Shown here in pieces: positions 8,974 to 17,540 of a stretch of 64,000 bases of DNA. The number at the start of each line of letters is the position of its first letter. The stretch's first letter is position 1. The position numbers and the translations under genes were made by a program. The stretch comes from Streptomyces kurssanovii (GTDB lineage: Bacteria; Actinomycetota; Actinomycetes; Streptomycetales; Streptomycetaceae), in assembly GCF_014649695.1 (NCBI RefSeq), contig NZ_BMTN01000003.1:496001-560000 (forward strand). Direction: 5' to 3'. The notes below the pieces were generated by a model that saw nothing but the letters and a program-made list of their open reading frames with translations, was not told the origin of the DNA and made no database searches.

Positions 8974-11900
8974 GTGACGCACCCTGCCTACCTCCGGTAT
9001 CCGCATCTGCACGGCGAGTTGATCGCCTTCACCGCCGAGGACGACGTCTGGGTCGCGCCGCTCGACGGCGGCCGGGCGTGGCGCGTGAGCGCCGACAACA
9101 TGCCCGTGAACCACCCCAGGATCTCGCCCGACGGCACCCGTATCGCCTGGTCCTCGTACCGCGACGGCACGCCGGAGGTCCACCTGGCGGCTGTCGACGG
9201 CGGCCCGTCCGACCGGCTCACCCACTGGGGCAGCCACCGGACCTCCGTGCGGGGCTGGACCCCCGACGGCCGGGTCCTGGCGCTGACCACGCACGGGCAG
9301 GCGTCGCTGCGCCGCACCTGGGCGCACGCGGTGCCGCTCGACGGCGGCCCCTCCGAAGTCCTCCCGTACGGGCCCGTCGGCGGCGTCGCATACGGCCCGC
9401 GCACCCTGTTGCTGTCGGCCACCATGGGGCGCGAGGCCGCGGCCTGGAAGCGCTACCGCGGCGGCACGGCGGGCAAGTTGTGGATCGAGGAGGAGACCGA
9501 GGGCGAGTTCGTACGCCTCCACGAGGACATCGACGGGAACGTCGAGTACCCCCTGTGGGTGGGCGAGCGGGTCGCCTTCCTCTCCGACCACGAGGGTGTC
9601 GGCGCCCTCTACTCGTCCCTGCCCGACGGCTCGGACCTGCGCCGCCACACCGGCCTCGACGGCTTCTACGCCCGCCACGCGGCGACCGACGGCACCCGTG
9701 TCGCCTACGCCAGTGCCGGTGAACTGTGGCTGCTCGACGGCCTGGACGGCGAGCAGCCGCGCCGCCTGGACATCCGGCTGGGCGGCCAGCGCACCGACCT
9801 CCAGCCACGGCCGATCGACGCCGGCCACCACCTCGGCGCGGCGGACCCGGACCGCACCGGCCGCGGCAGCGCCGTGGAGATCCGCGGCGGCATCCACTGG
9901 GTCACCCACCGCGAAGGGCCCGCGCGTTCCCTCGCCGTCGAACCGGGCGTACGGGCCAGGCTGCCGCGTACGTTCGGCGTCGACGGCGAGCAGTACGTCG
10001 TGTGGGTGACCGACGCGGAGGGCGACGACGCGCTCGAGTTCGCGCCCGCCACCGGTACCGCCGCCGGCGCCACTCCGCGCCGGCTCGCCGCGGGCCGGCT
10101 CGGCCGGGTACTGGCCCTCGCCGTCGCCCCCGACGGCAGCCGTGCCGCCGTCGCCTCGCACGACGGCCGGGTGCTCCTCGTGGAGCGCGAGACGGGGGAG
10201 GTCCGCGAAGTGGACCGCAGCGAGCACGGCGACGCCGACGGCCTCGTCTTCTCGCCCGACTCGGCATGGCTGGCCTGGTCGCACCCCGGCCCCAGCCCGC
10301 TGCGGCAGATCAAACTCGCCAACACCGGTGATCTCACCGTCTCCGAGGCGACACCGCTGCGGTTCGCCGACTTCCAGCCCGCCTTCACCCTCGACGGCAA
10401 GCACCTCGCGTTCCTCTCGGAGCGCGCCTTCGACCCCGTCTACGACGCGCACGTCTTCGACCTCGCCTTCGTCGGCGGGTGCCGGCCGCACCTGATCACG
10501 CTGGCGGCGACCACGCCCTCGCCCTTCGGCCCGCAGCGGCACGGCCGGCCGTTCGAGGCGGACAAGGACGGCTCGTCGGAGACGGACGACGGCTCGGCGC
10601 CCGTCACCCGTATCGACCTCGACGGCCTCGCCGACCGCATCGTGCCGTTCCCGGTCGAGGCCGCCAGCTACTCCACCCTGCGCGCGGCCAAGGACGGCCT
10701 GCTGTGGCTGCGCCACCCGCTGCGCGGCGTCCTCGGCGCAGGCCGCGCCACCCCTGACGACCCCTGGCCGCGGACCACCCTGGAGCGGTACGACCTCGGG
10801 CAGCAGCGGGTCGAGGAACTCGCCTCCGACGCCTCCTACTTCCGCGTCAGCGGCGACGGCAAGCGGGTGCTGCTCTACACCGGCGACAAGCTCAAGGTCG
10901 TGCCCAGCGACCGCGAGGCCGCGCACGACGACGGTGACAACGACAGCGCCGCGAGCATCACCGTCGACCTGTCCAGGGTGCGCCGCACCGTCGAACCGGC
11001 CGCCGAATGGCGGCAGATGTACGACGAGGCCGGGCGGCTCATGCGCGACCACTTCTGGCGGCCCGACCTCGGCGGTGTCGACTGGGCGGGCGTCCTCGAA
11101 CGCTACCGGCCCGTCCTCGACCGCGTCGCGACCCACGACGACCTCGTCGACCTGCTGTGGGAGGTGCAGGGCGAGCTCGGAACCTCGCACGCGTACGTCA
11201 TTCCGCACGGCGACCACGGCGACGCGTCCACCCGGCAGGGGCTGCTCGGCGCGGACATCTCCCGCACCGAGGACGGCGGTTGGCGCATCGACCGCATCCT
11301 GCCGTCCGAGTCGTCCGACCCTCACGCGCACTCGCCGCTGGCCGCGCCCGGTGTCGCCCTGCGCGCCGGTGACACGCTGCTCGCCGTGGACGGCAGGCCC
11401 GTCGACCCGGTCAGGGGCCCCGGGCCGCTGCTCGTCGGCGCGGCCGGCAAGGCGGTCGAACTGACCGTCTCACCGGCGGGCGGCGGCGACCCCCGGCACG
11501 CCGTCGTCGTTCCCCTCGCCGACGAGGAAGCCCTGCGTTACCACGCGTGGGTCGCCGACCGGCGTGCCCATGTGCACGAGAAGTCCGGCGGGCGCCTGGG
11601 CTATCTGCACGTACCTGACATGCAGGCCCCCGGCTGGGCGCAGATCCACCGCGATCTGCGGGTCGAGGTGGCGAAGGACGGCCTGGTCGTGGACGTACGG
11701 GAGAACCGCGGAGGCCACACCTCACAGCTCGTCGTCGAGAAGCTGGCCCGCCGCATCGTGGGCTGGGACCTGCCGCGCGGCATGCAGCCGTCCAGCTACC
11801 CGCTGGACGCGCCGCGGGGCCCGGTCGTCGCCGTCGCCAACGAGTTCTCCGGCTCCGACGGCGACATCGTCAACGCGGCGATCAAGGCGCTGGGCATCGG

Positions 11901-12177
11901 CCCCGTGGTCGGCACCCGCACCTGGGGCGGCGTCGTGGGCATCGACAGCCGCTACTCCCTCGTCGACGGCACGCTGGTCACCCAGCCGAAGTACGCCTTC
12001 TGGCTGGAGGGTTACGGCTGGGACGTGGAGAACCGCGGCGTCGACCCGGACGTCGAGGTCGTCCCCGCCCCGCAGGACCACGCGGCCGGACGCGACCCGC
12101 AACTGGACGAGGCGGTGCGTCTGGCGCTGGAGGCGCTCGCTTCCACCCCGGCGAAGCAGCCGCCGTCCCTTCCGTAG
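8974..12177 (+). CDS. Tricorn-type S41 family peptidase
   Basis: A 1067-residue cytoplasmic protease like archaeal tricorn, thought to degrade peptides released by the proteasome. The N-terminal two-thirds are beta-propeller repeats (many DG and SPDG turns). A PDZ-like segment (GVALRAGDTLLAVDGRPVDP, about 790-810) and the S41 core follow. Catalytic residues expected in tricorn are visible: His in LGTSHAYV, Ser-Asp in EFSGSDGDIVNAA, and Glu in DVENRGVDPD. Length fits the family. The GTG start has TAGGGT 6 nt upstream (8962-8967), so the mRNA is probably leaderless. No signal peptide. Confidence 0.93.
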   Translation: MTHPAYLRYPHLHGELIAFTAEDDVWVAPLDGGRAWRVSADNMPVNHPRISPDGTRIAWSSYRDGTPEVHLAAVDGGPSDRLTHWGSHRTSVRGWTPDGRVLALTTHGQASLRRTWAHAVPLDGGPSEVLPYGPVGGVAYGPRTLLLSATMGREAAAWKRYRGGTAGKLWIEEETEGEFVRLHEDIDGNVEYPLWVGERVAFLSDHEGVGALYSSLPDGSDLRRHTGLDGFYARHAATDGTRVAYASAGELWLLDGLDGEQPRRLDIRLGGQRTDLQPRPIDAGHHLGAADPDRTGRGSAVEIRGGIHWVTHREGPARSLAVEPGVRARLPRTFGVDGEQYVVWVTDAEGDDALEFAPATGTAAGATPRRLAAGRLGRVLALAVAPDGSRAAVASHDGRVLLVERETGEVREVDRSEHGDADGLVFSPDSAWLAWSHPGPSPLRQIKLANTGDLTVSEATPLRFADFQPAFTLDGKHLAFLSERAFDPVYDAHVFDLAFVGGCRPHLITLAATTPSPFGPQRHGRPFEADKDGSSETDDGSAPVTRIDLDGLADRIVPFPVEAASYSTLRAAKDGLLWLRHPLRGVLGAGRATPDDPWPRTTLERYDLGQQRVEELASDASYFRVSGDGKRVLLYTGDKLKVVPSDREAAHDDGDNDSAASITVDLSRVRRTVEPAAEWRQMYDEAGRLMRDHFWRPDLGGVDWAGVLERYRPVLDRVATHDDLVDLLWEVQGELGTSHAYVIPHGDHGDASTRQGLLGADISRTEDGGWRIDRILPSESSDPHAHSPLAAPGVALRAGDTLLAVDGRPVDPVRGPGPLLVGAAGKAVELTVSPAGGGDPRHAVVVPLADEEALRYHAWVADRRAHVHEKSGGRLGYLHVPDMQAPGWAQIHRDLRVEVAKDGLVVDVRENRGGHTSQLVVEKLARRIVGWDLPRGMQPSSYPLDAPRGPVVAVANEFSGSDGDIVNAAIKALGIGPVVGTRTWGGVVGIDSRYSLVDGTLVTQPKYAFWLEGYGWDVENRGVDPDVEVVPAPQDHAAGRDPQLDEAVRLALEALASTPAKQPPSLP

Positions 12178-12308
12178 CCGCTGCCGGGCCCCGGCCCGCC
12201 CCGCGGCGCTGGGGCCGGAGACGGGCGGGCCGCGCCCGGGCGGTGCCGGAGGCGGCCGGGCCGATAGCATGCGGACCGAAGTGGTCGAGCTCGAGGGAGG
12301 ACCGGGGA

Positions 12309-12668
12309 ATGGCCGGAGAACCGCAGGCGGACTGTCTGTTCTGCAAGATCGTCTCAGGGGAGGTGCCCGCCACGGTCGTTCGTGACACGGAGACCACCCT
12401 CGCCTTCCGCGACATAAACCCCCAGGCCCCCACGCACGTCCTCGTCATCCCCAAGGCGCACTACCCGGACGCCGCCTCCCTCGCCGCCGGCGCGCCCCAG
12501 CTGGCCGCCGACGTGCTGCACGAGGCCGGGCAGGTCGCCGCCGACGAGAAGGCGGACCGGAGCGGCTACCGGATCGTCTTCAACACCGGGTCCGGCGCCG
12601 GGCAGACCGTCTTCCACGCCCACGCGCACGTCCTCGGAGGCCGCGGCCTCGAGTGGCCCCCCGGCTAG
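12309..12668 (+). CDS. HIT family (HINT-type) nucleotide hydrolase
   Basis: A 119-residue histidine-triad protein, probably a purine nucleoside phosphoramidase. The triad appears as HAHAHV (about residues 105-110), and the N-terminus has the HINT pattern [13 protein letters not shown]. The ATG at 12309 has a strong ribosome binding site (GGGAGGA, 12295-12301); a possible -10 TAGCAT is at 12265-12270. It is followed 16 nt later by the RNase Z-like gene, so they are probably co-transcribed. Confidence 0.92.
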   Translation: MAGEPQADCLFCKIVSGEVPATVVRDTETTLAFRDINPQAPTHVLVIPKAHYPDAASLAAGAPQLAADVLHEAGQVAADEKADRSGYRIVFNTGSGAGQTVFHAHAHVLGGRGLEWPPG

Positions 12669-12684
12669 ATCCGGAGGCCGCGCA

Positions 12685-13593
12685 GTGTCCGTACGCGAAC
12701 TCGTGGTGCTGGGCACCGCCAGCCAGGTCCCGACCCGGCACCGCAACCACAACGGCTACCTCCTGCGCTGGGACGGCGAGGGGCTCCTCTTCGACCCCGG
12801 CGAGGGCACCCAGCGGCAGATGCTGCGCGCCGGGGTGTCAGCGCACGACATCAACCGGATCTGTGTCACGCACTTCCACGGTGACCACTCCCTCGGTGTC
12901 GCCGGAGTGATCCAGCGGATCAATCTCGACCAGGTGCCGCACCCGGTGTCGGCGCACTACCCGGCGAGCGGGCAGCGGTTCTTCGACCGGCTGCGGTACG
13001 CGACGGCGTACCGCGAGACGGTGAAGCTGAAGGAGGTCCCGGTCGCCGCGGACGGCGTCGTGGCGCGGACCGGTGGCTACACGCTCCACGCGCACCGGCT
13101 CTCGCACCCCGTCGAGTCGTACGGCTACCGGCTCGTCGAGCCGGACGGCCGCCGGATACTGCCCGAGAAGCTGGCCGCGCACGGCATCAAGGGCCCGGAC
13201 GTGGGCCGGCTCCAGCGGGAGGGCGAGCTCGGCGGCGTCACGCTCGACGACGTGAGCGAGGTGCGCCGGGGACAGCGGTTCGCCTTCGTGATGGACACCC
13301 GGCTCTGCGACGGCGTGCATGTGCTCGCGGAGGGCTGCGACATGCTCGTCATCGAGTCGACGTTCCTCGACGAGGACGGCCGGCTGGCCGCGGAGCACGG
13401 TCATCTGACCGCCGGTCAGGCGGGCCTGGTCGCGCACCGGGGAGGCGTCCGCCACCTCGTGCTGACGCACTTCTCGCAGCGCTACACCGACGCGGCCGCG
13501 GAGTTCGAGCGGCAGGCCAGGGCGGCCGGCTTCGACGGCGAGGTGACCGTCGCCAGGGACCTGTGGCGCGTTCCGGTGCCCAAACGGTCCTGA
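12685..13593 (+). CDS. rnz: Ribonuclease Z (tRNase Z)
   Basis: A 302-residue MBL-fold endonuclease that removes the 3' trailer from tRNA precursors. It has [19 protein letters not shown] at the N-terminus, the zinc motif [10 protein letters not shown] (about residues 59-68), VMDTRLCDG and [10 protein letters not shown] near the end, all in the normal RNase Z order. The GTG start follows a GGAGG at 12671. Although MBL proteins are often misnamed, the short exosite region ([20 protein letters not shown]) supports RNase Z. Confidence 0.88.
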   Translation: MSVRELVVLGTASQVPTRHRNHNGYLLRWDGEGLLFDPGEGTQRQMLRAGVSAHDINRICVTHFHGDHSLGVAGVIQRINLDQVPHPVSAHYPASGQRFFDRLRYATAYRETVKLKEVPVAADGVVARTGGYTLHAHRLSHPVESYGYRLVEPDGRRILPEKLAAHGIKGPDVGRLQREGELGGVTLDDVSEVRRGQRFAFVMDTRLCDGVHVLAEGCDMLVIESTFLDEDGRLAAEHGHLTAGQAGLVAHRGGVRHLVLTHFSQRYTDAAAEFERQARAAGFDGEVTVARDLWRVPVPKRS

Positions 13594-13619
13594 GGTGACG
13601 GCCCTCGCGGCCGCCCGTG

Positions 13620-13739
13620 GCGCGGTTCCTGTCCGCGGGGGTTCTGTCCGCGCTGATGCCGTCCGCGTGGTTCGGCTCCGCGCGGTTCGGGTCCGCGCGG
13701 ACTGGCTCGGCCCGGATTCTGTTCGCGCGGGGCCGGTTC
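13620..13739. repeat. Tandem 15-bp repeat (8 degenerate units) between convergent genes
   Basis: Eight consecutive 15-nt units fill the gap between the rnz stop and the stop of the convergent beta-propeller gene. Typical units are GCGCGGTTCCTGTCC, GCGTGGTTCGGCTCC and GCGCGGTTCGGGTCC. Read on the minus strand in one frame, the units give pentapeptide-like steps such as AEPVR, ADPNR, AEPNH. No ribosome binding site or conserved start is visible for such an ORF, so I treat it as a repeat tract. Confidence 0.85.
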
Positions 13740-15036
13740 AGCGCGCGGCGGGAGATGTCCAGCCGGCCGGCACCTGGGCGATGCGCACCCGCTGCGGATG
13801 GTCCCCGACCGCGACGGAGGCGACCTTCTTCCCGGTGGCGAAGTCGATCGCGGTGACGGAGTCGGAGCCGCTCTCGGAGATGACGCAGGACCTGCCGTCG
13901 CCGCTGACGGTCGCCCAGTAGGGCTTGGGGGCGGGCACGGGCGGGCTCTCCTGGAGGGTCGCCCGGTCGACGACGGTGGCGTAGTCGTCCATCGTGCCCG
14001 CGACGCACAGCTTGTCGCCCCTCGGGCTCATGGACATGCCGTGGTGGCGGGAGTCGTTGACCCAGGTCGTGCGGTCCTCACTGGTCGCCGGGTTCTTCGG
14101 CAGTGTCTTGACCCTGGTGACGCTGTCCGTGGCCACGTCGTACTCGACGAAGCCGTTGAAGAACGACACCTGGAAGTAGAGCTTGGACTCGTCGGGGGTG
14201 AGGGCGACCGGCCGGACGGAGTCGGAGAGGTCCTCGCGGCCGAAGGCGTCGAGCCGCTCCCGCATGTCGATGACCTTCACCTGCTGATACGTCCGCGTGT
14301 CGACGACGGTGATGCGCCGGTCGCCCTTGGTCCAGTCGAGCCAGGGGGCGTCGAGCGCGGTGTTGACCTCGCCGATGGACATGTTCCAGAGGTACCTGCC
14401 GCCGTCGGTGAAGACGTTCTCGTGCGGCTTGTCGCCGGTCTTGAACGACCCGGTCTGCTCGCCGGTCCTGATGTCGAGGACGTGCACGGTGTTGGACGTC
14501 GAGGCGGAGACGGCGACGCGCGTGCCGTCGGGGGAGACGGCCATGTGGTCGGAGCGGAAGCCGGAGACGGGGAAGCGCCAGTTGATCTTTCCCGTCGCGA
14601 GGTCGATCGAGACGACGTCGGCGAAGCTGGGGCGGGAGACGACCATGGCGGACCCGTCCGGGGTCGAGTACATGTCGTCGACGAACTGGTCGTGACCCTC
14701 GCCGGGGCCCTGGCGGATGCCGAGGAAGAAGGCCAGCTTCAGCGGGTTGAGGTAGATCTCCCTCAGCCGCTCCTCCTTGTCCGGGACGACGTCGACGCGG
14801 CCGATCTTCGCGAAGTCGCCCCGGGCCTCGATGACATCGGCGGTGCCGTCCCAGTTGTTGCCGACGAACATCACCTCCCGCAGTCCCGCGGCCTGCTCGC
14901 CCGCCGGGCCGGAGACACCCGCCGCTCCCGAAGTGTCCGCCGCCGGCGCCGCGTTCGCGGTCACCGAACCGGTGGCGGCCAGGGCCAGGGCGGCGACGGC
15001 CGCACCCACGGCCCGCCTGGTGCTGGACAGAGACAT
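13738..15036 (-). CDS. Secreted YVTN/WD-like beta-propeller protein
   Basis: A 432-residue protein with a Sec signal peptide (MSLSSTRRAVGAAVAALALA, cleavage near ANA-AP) followed by repeated propeller blades. Blades carry patterns such as SPDGTRVAVSASTSNTVHVL and SGDGRSCVISESGSDSVTAI with terminal GKKVASVAVG, typical of the YVTN family. It is probably extracellular or surface-bound; the ligand is unknown. The ATG at 15036 has GGAAGGA 6-12 nt upstream. It is divergent from a TetR-family regulator over a 153-bp gap containing a good inverted repeat, so it may be a target of that regulator. Confidence 0.85.
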   Translation of the reverse strand: MSLSSTRRAVGAAVAALALAATGSVTANAAPAADTSGAAGVSGPAGEQAAGLREVMFVGNNWDGTADVIEARGDFAKIGRVDVVPDKEERLREIYLNPLKLAFFLGIRQGPGEGHDQFVDDMYSTPDGSAMVVSRPSFADVVSIDLATGKINWRFPVSGFRSDHMAVSPDGTRVAVSASTSNTVHVLDIRTGEQTGSFKTGDKPHENVFTDGGRYLWNMSIGEVNTALDAPWLDWTKGDRRITVVDTRTYQQVKVIDMRERLDAFGREDLSDSVRPVALTPDESKLYFQVSFFNGFVEYDVATDSVTRVKTLPKNPATSEDRTTWVNDSRHHGMSMSPRGDKLCVAGTMDDYATVVDRATLQESPPVPAPKPYWATVSGDGRSCVISESGSDSVTAIDFATGKKVASVAVGDHPQRVRIAQVPAGWTSPAAR

Positions 15037-15079
15037 CGTCGTTCCTTCCATGAAGGGCGGCCCCAGGGCGCGGGCGCAG

Positions 15080-15101
15080 TCTGAAAACGCATCCGTTCAG
15101 A
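15080..15101. promoter_or_regulatory. Candidate TetR operator in divergent intergenic region
   Basis: The inverted repeat TCTGAA-N10-TTCAGA lies between the divergently transcribed beta-propeller gene and the TetR gene, 43 nt from the former start and 88 nt from the latter. Placement and arm length suit a TetR dimer. Binding is inference. Confidence 0.5.
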
Positions 15102-15189
15102 TTGGGCTACTGGAAAGTAACGAGCGGTGGCAGGCTTCACAAGACTTCGGACACGTGAAAATGAGTCCGCGACGACGAGGGAGGCGCCA

Positions 15190-15855
15190 GTGGCGGGCAG
15201 GGTCAGACAGCCCACCGGCCGTTACGGAGGCAGGTCGGCCGAGGAACGCCGGGCGGAGCGGCGCAGCCGGTTCCTTGACGCGGGCCTCCGGCTGTTCGGC
15301 GACACGCCCGGCTACCGCGCCACGACCGTCGCGGCGCTGAGCGACGCGGCGGGCCTGTCCACCCGTCAGTTCTACGAGGAGTTCCGCGGCCTCGAGGACG
15401 TGCTCGCGGCCCTGCATCTCCAGGTCAACGACTGGGCGGAGGAAGCGGCGCTCGCCGCGCTCGCGGAGGCCGCCGACCTGCCGCTGGCTGAACGGGCGAC
15501 GGCCGTCTTCCGCGCGTACGCGGCGAACGTGACGGGCGATCCCCGGCGTATCCGGATCACGTTCCTCGAGATCGTGGGGGTCAGCCAGCAGATGGAGCGG
15601 CAGCGGCTGGCGCGCCGGGCCCGCTGGGTGGACTTCATCTGCGCGCAGGCCGCGACGGCCGTCGAACGAGGCGAGGCGGATCCGCGTGACTACCGGGTCG
15701 CTGCCGCCGCGTTCATCGGCAGCGTCAACGGGCTGCTGCACGACTGGACGGTCGGGTGGGTGGACGCGACGCTCGACGACCTCGTCGACGAGCTGGTCCG
15801 GATGCTGCTGGGCATCCTGCGTCCGGCCGCGCCGTGGCGCGCGGCGGCTCCCTAG
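15190..15855 (+). CDS. TetR/AcrR family transcriptional regulator
   Basis: A 221-residue one-component regulator. The N-terminal HTH is seen in FLDAGLRLFGDTPGYRATTV and AALSDAAGLSTRQFYEEFRG (about residues 20-65), with an all-helical ligand-binding domain behind it. The frame is open to 15127, but the GTG at 15190 has a strong ribosome binding site (AGGGAGG, 15178-15184) and a normal TetR N-terminus. The divergent secreted protein gene and the inverted repeat between them suggest local control. The ligand is unknown. Confidence 0.88.
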   Translation: MAGRVRQPTGRYGGRSAEERRAERRSRFLDAGLRLFGDTPGYRATTVAALSDAAGLSTRQFYEEFRGLEDVLAALHLQVNDWAEEAALAALAEAADLPLAERATAVFRAYAANVTGDPRRIRITFLEIVGVSQQMERQRLARRARWVDFICAQAATAVERGEADPRDYRVAAAAFIGSVNGLLHDWTVGWVDATLDDLVDELVRMLLGILRPAAPWRAAAP

Positions 15856-15923
15856 CGTCGGGCTGCTTCGTCACGTGCGACGGCTCCATGGCGTCCGGCT
15901 GCTTCGTTACGCGCGCCTCCCTG
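15855..15923. repeat. Two imperfect 36-bp direct repeats
   Basis: GCGTCGGGCTGCTTCGTCAC (15855 onward) recurs as GCGTCCGGCTGCTTCGTTAC (15891 onward), 36 bp later. They sit in the gap between the convergent TetR and glucarate dehydratase genes. No coding role is evident. Confidence 0.6.
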
Positions 15924-16053
15924 GCGCTGCTCCGTGGCGTCCCGTCGGCTCCGGCGGACCCGGCCCCTGTGCCCGGGGGCCGCGCCGGAGGGACCTCGCC
16001 CGCGATGCCCCGGCCCGCTCCGGCCCGGGTGTCCGCGGACACCCGCCCGGCGT

Positions 16054-17352
16054 TCACCAGCGCGGGACCGGCGGTGTGGTCCACCCCGGCTCCGCCACCC
16101 GCATCGCCGCAGCGTCGTCCCGGTCGCGCATCGAGCCGTCGTCGTCCAGCCAGCGCCGGTGCAGCAGGGCCAGCCGGTCCCGGTCGAGCTCGACGCCGAG
16201 CCCGGGCAGGTCGCTCACGGCCAGGCGGCCGTCCCGGAAGGCGAGCCGCTCGGTGATGACGTCCTCGGTCTGCCACGGGTAGTGGCTGTCGCAGGCGTGG
16301 TCCAGGTTCGGCACGACCGCCGCGACATGCGTCATCGCGGCGAGGCTGATGCCGAGGTGGGTGTTGGAGTGCATCGACAGCGCCACGCCGAACGTCCGGC
16401 AGACGGCGGCCAGTTCCCGGGTCGCCTGGAGCCCGCCCCAGTAGTGGTGGTCGGAGAGGACCACCTGAACCGCGCCGCGGGCGAAGGCCTCGGGGATCTC
16501 GGCGAAGGTCGTCACGCACATGTTCGTCGCGAGGGGCACGTCCGTGCCGGCGGCCACTTCCGCCATCCGCGCAGTGCCGCTGGCCGGGTCCTCCAGATAC
16601 TGCAGGACACCGCCGAGCTCCTTGGCGACCTTGAGCGAAGTCTCCACCGACCAGGCGCCGTTGGGGTCGAGCCGCAGATGCTGCCCGGGGAACGCCGCCG
16701 CGAGCGCCCGGACCGCCGCGACCTCCTGCTCCGGTTCGAAGACGCCGCCCTTGAGCTTGAAGGACGTGAAGCCGTACTCGCGGGCGAAGCGCCGGGCCTG
16801 GGCCACGATGCCGGCCGGGTCGAGCGCGGCGCCCCAGTCGTCCGGCTCGCCCGCGCCGCCCGGGTGCCGGGCCCAGCGGTAGAACAGGTAGGCGCTGTAG
16901 TCGACGGCGTCCCTGACCTTGCCGCCCAGAAGGGCGTGCACGGGCAGCCCGAGCGTCTTGCCGAGCGCGTCGAGGCACGCCACCTCGAAGCCGGACACCA
17001 CGGACAGGCGCAGCTTGTCCGTGGTCTGCACGCCGCGCAGCCCGCCGACGTCCACCGCGTCCGCGCCGGTCGCCTCCGGCGAGTCGCCGCAGACGCGTTC
17101 CGCCAGCCGGTGCAGGGTGTTGACGTCGGAGACGGCGCGGCCGGGCAGCGCGTCGGCCAGCGGGGCGGCCAGGTCGAGGTACTTGGTGTCGCCGTAGGTC
17201 TCGCCGACGCCGGTCACGCCGCCGGCCGTCACGACCTCGACGATCAGCCGCGGGGTGTACGGCTGGTGCACGCCCTGGGTGTTCAGCAGGGGAGGGTCGG
17301 CGACCAGGATCGGGGTGAGCCGTACCTCGGTGACGGTCAGGTCCTGCCCCAT
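16054..17352 (-). CDS. Glucarate dehydratase family protein (enolase superfamily)
   Basis: A 432-residue acid-sugar dehydratase; glucarate dehydratases turn glucarate or idarate into 5-keto-4-deoxyglucarate. The enolase-superfamily features are present: catalytic lysines in FTSFKLKGG, metal ligands in LRLDPNGAW and YLEDPASG, and the C-terminal catalytic His in SMHSNTHLGIS. The NMCVTTFAEIP segment matches the glucarate subgroup; exact substrate is inferred. The ATG at 17352 has GGGGAGA 4 nt upstream, better than the ATG at 17376. It has a clear promoter with an embedded palindrome. A PfkB sugar kinase is divergent. Confidence 0.85.
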   Translation of the reverse strand: MGQDLTVTEVRLTPILVADPPLLNTQGVHQPYTPRLIVEVVTAGGVTGVGETYGDTKYLDLAAPLADALPGRAVSDVNTLHRLAERVCGDSPEATGADAVDVGGLRGVQTTDKLRLSVVSGFEVACLDALGKTLGLPVHALLGGKVRDAVDYSAYLFYRWARHPGGAGEPDDWGAALDPAGIVAQARRFAREYGFTSFKLKGGVFEPEQEVAAVRALAAAFPGQHLRLDPNGAWSVETSLKVAKELGGVLQYLEDPASGTARMAEVAAGTDVPLATNMCVTTFAEIPEAFARGAVQVVLSDHHYWGGLQATRELAAVCRTFGVALSMHSNTHLGISLAAMTHVAAVVPNLDHACDSHYPWQTEDVITERLAFRDGRLAVSDLPGLGVELDRDRLALLHRRWLDDDGSMRDRDDAAAMRVAEPGWTTPPVPRW

Positions 17353-17388
17353 GCTGTCTCCCCAGATCGCGTACACGTATGAGAACAG

Positions 17389-17418
17389 AGGTTAGGTACG
17401 CGAACGCTCGAGCGTCAA
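17389..17418 (-). promoter_or_regulatory. Glucarate dehydratase promoter with palindromic operator in the spacer
   Basis: On the minus strand TTGACG (17413-17418) and TAACCT (17389-17394) are separated by 18 bp. The perfect 12-bp palindrome ACGCTCGAGCGT (17404-17415) overlaps the -35 and the spacer. This is the position of a repressor site, probably for a carbohydrate-responsive regulator; the regulator is not in the window with certainty. Confidence 0.65.
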
Positions 17419-17540
17419 TGGCGCGAAGCTCGCCGGTAGCCGCCCGCGCGCCCGCACCGGCCGCGGTATTTCCTTCCGGCCGAGTGTCGGTGCCTTCGGG
17501 CAGACTGGCTTGAACTGCACCACTTATGGGAGCGCGCACG

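Noticed and set aside
8368-11331. 987-codon minus-strand ORF opposite the tricorn-type gene.
   Set aside because: High GC gives long antisense frames; all conserved tricorn motifs are on the plus strand.
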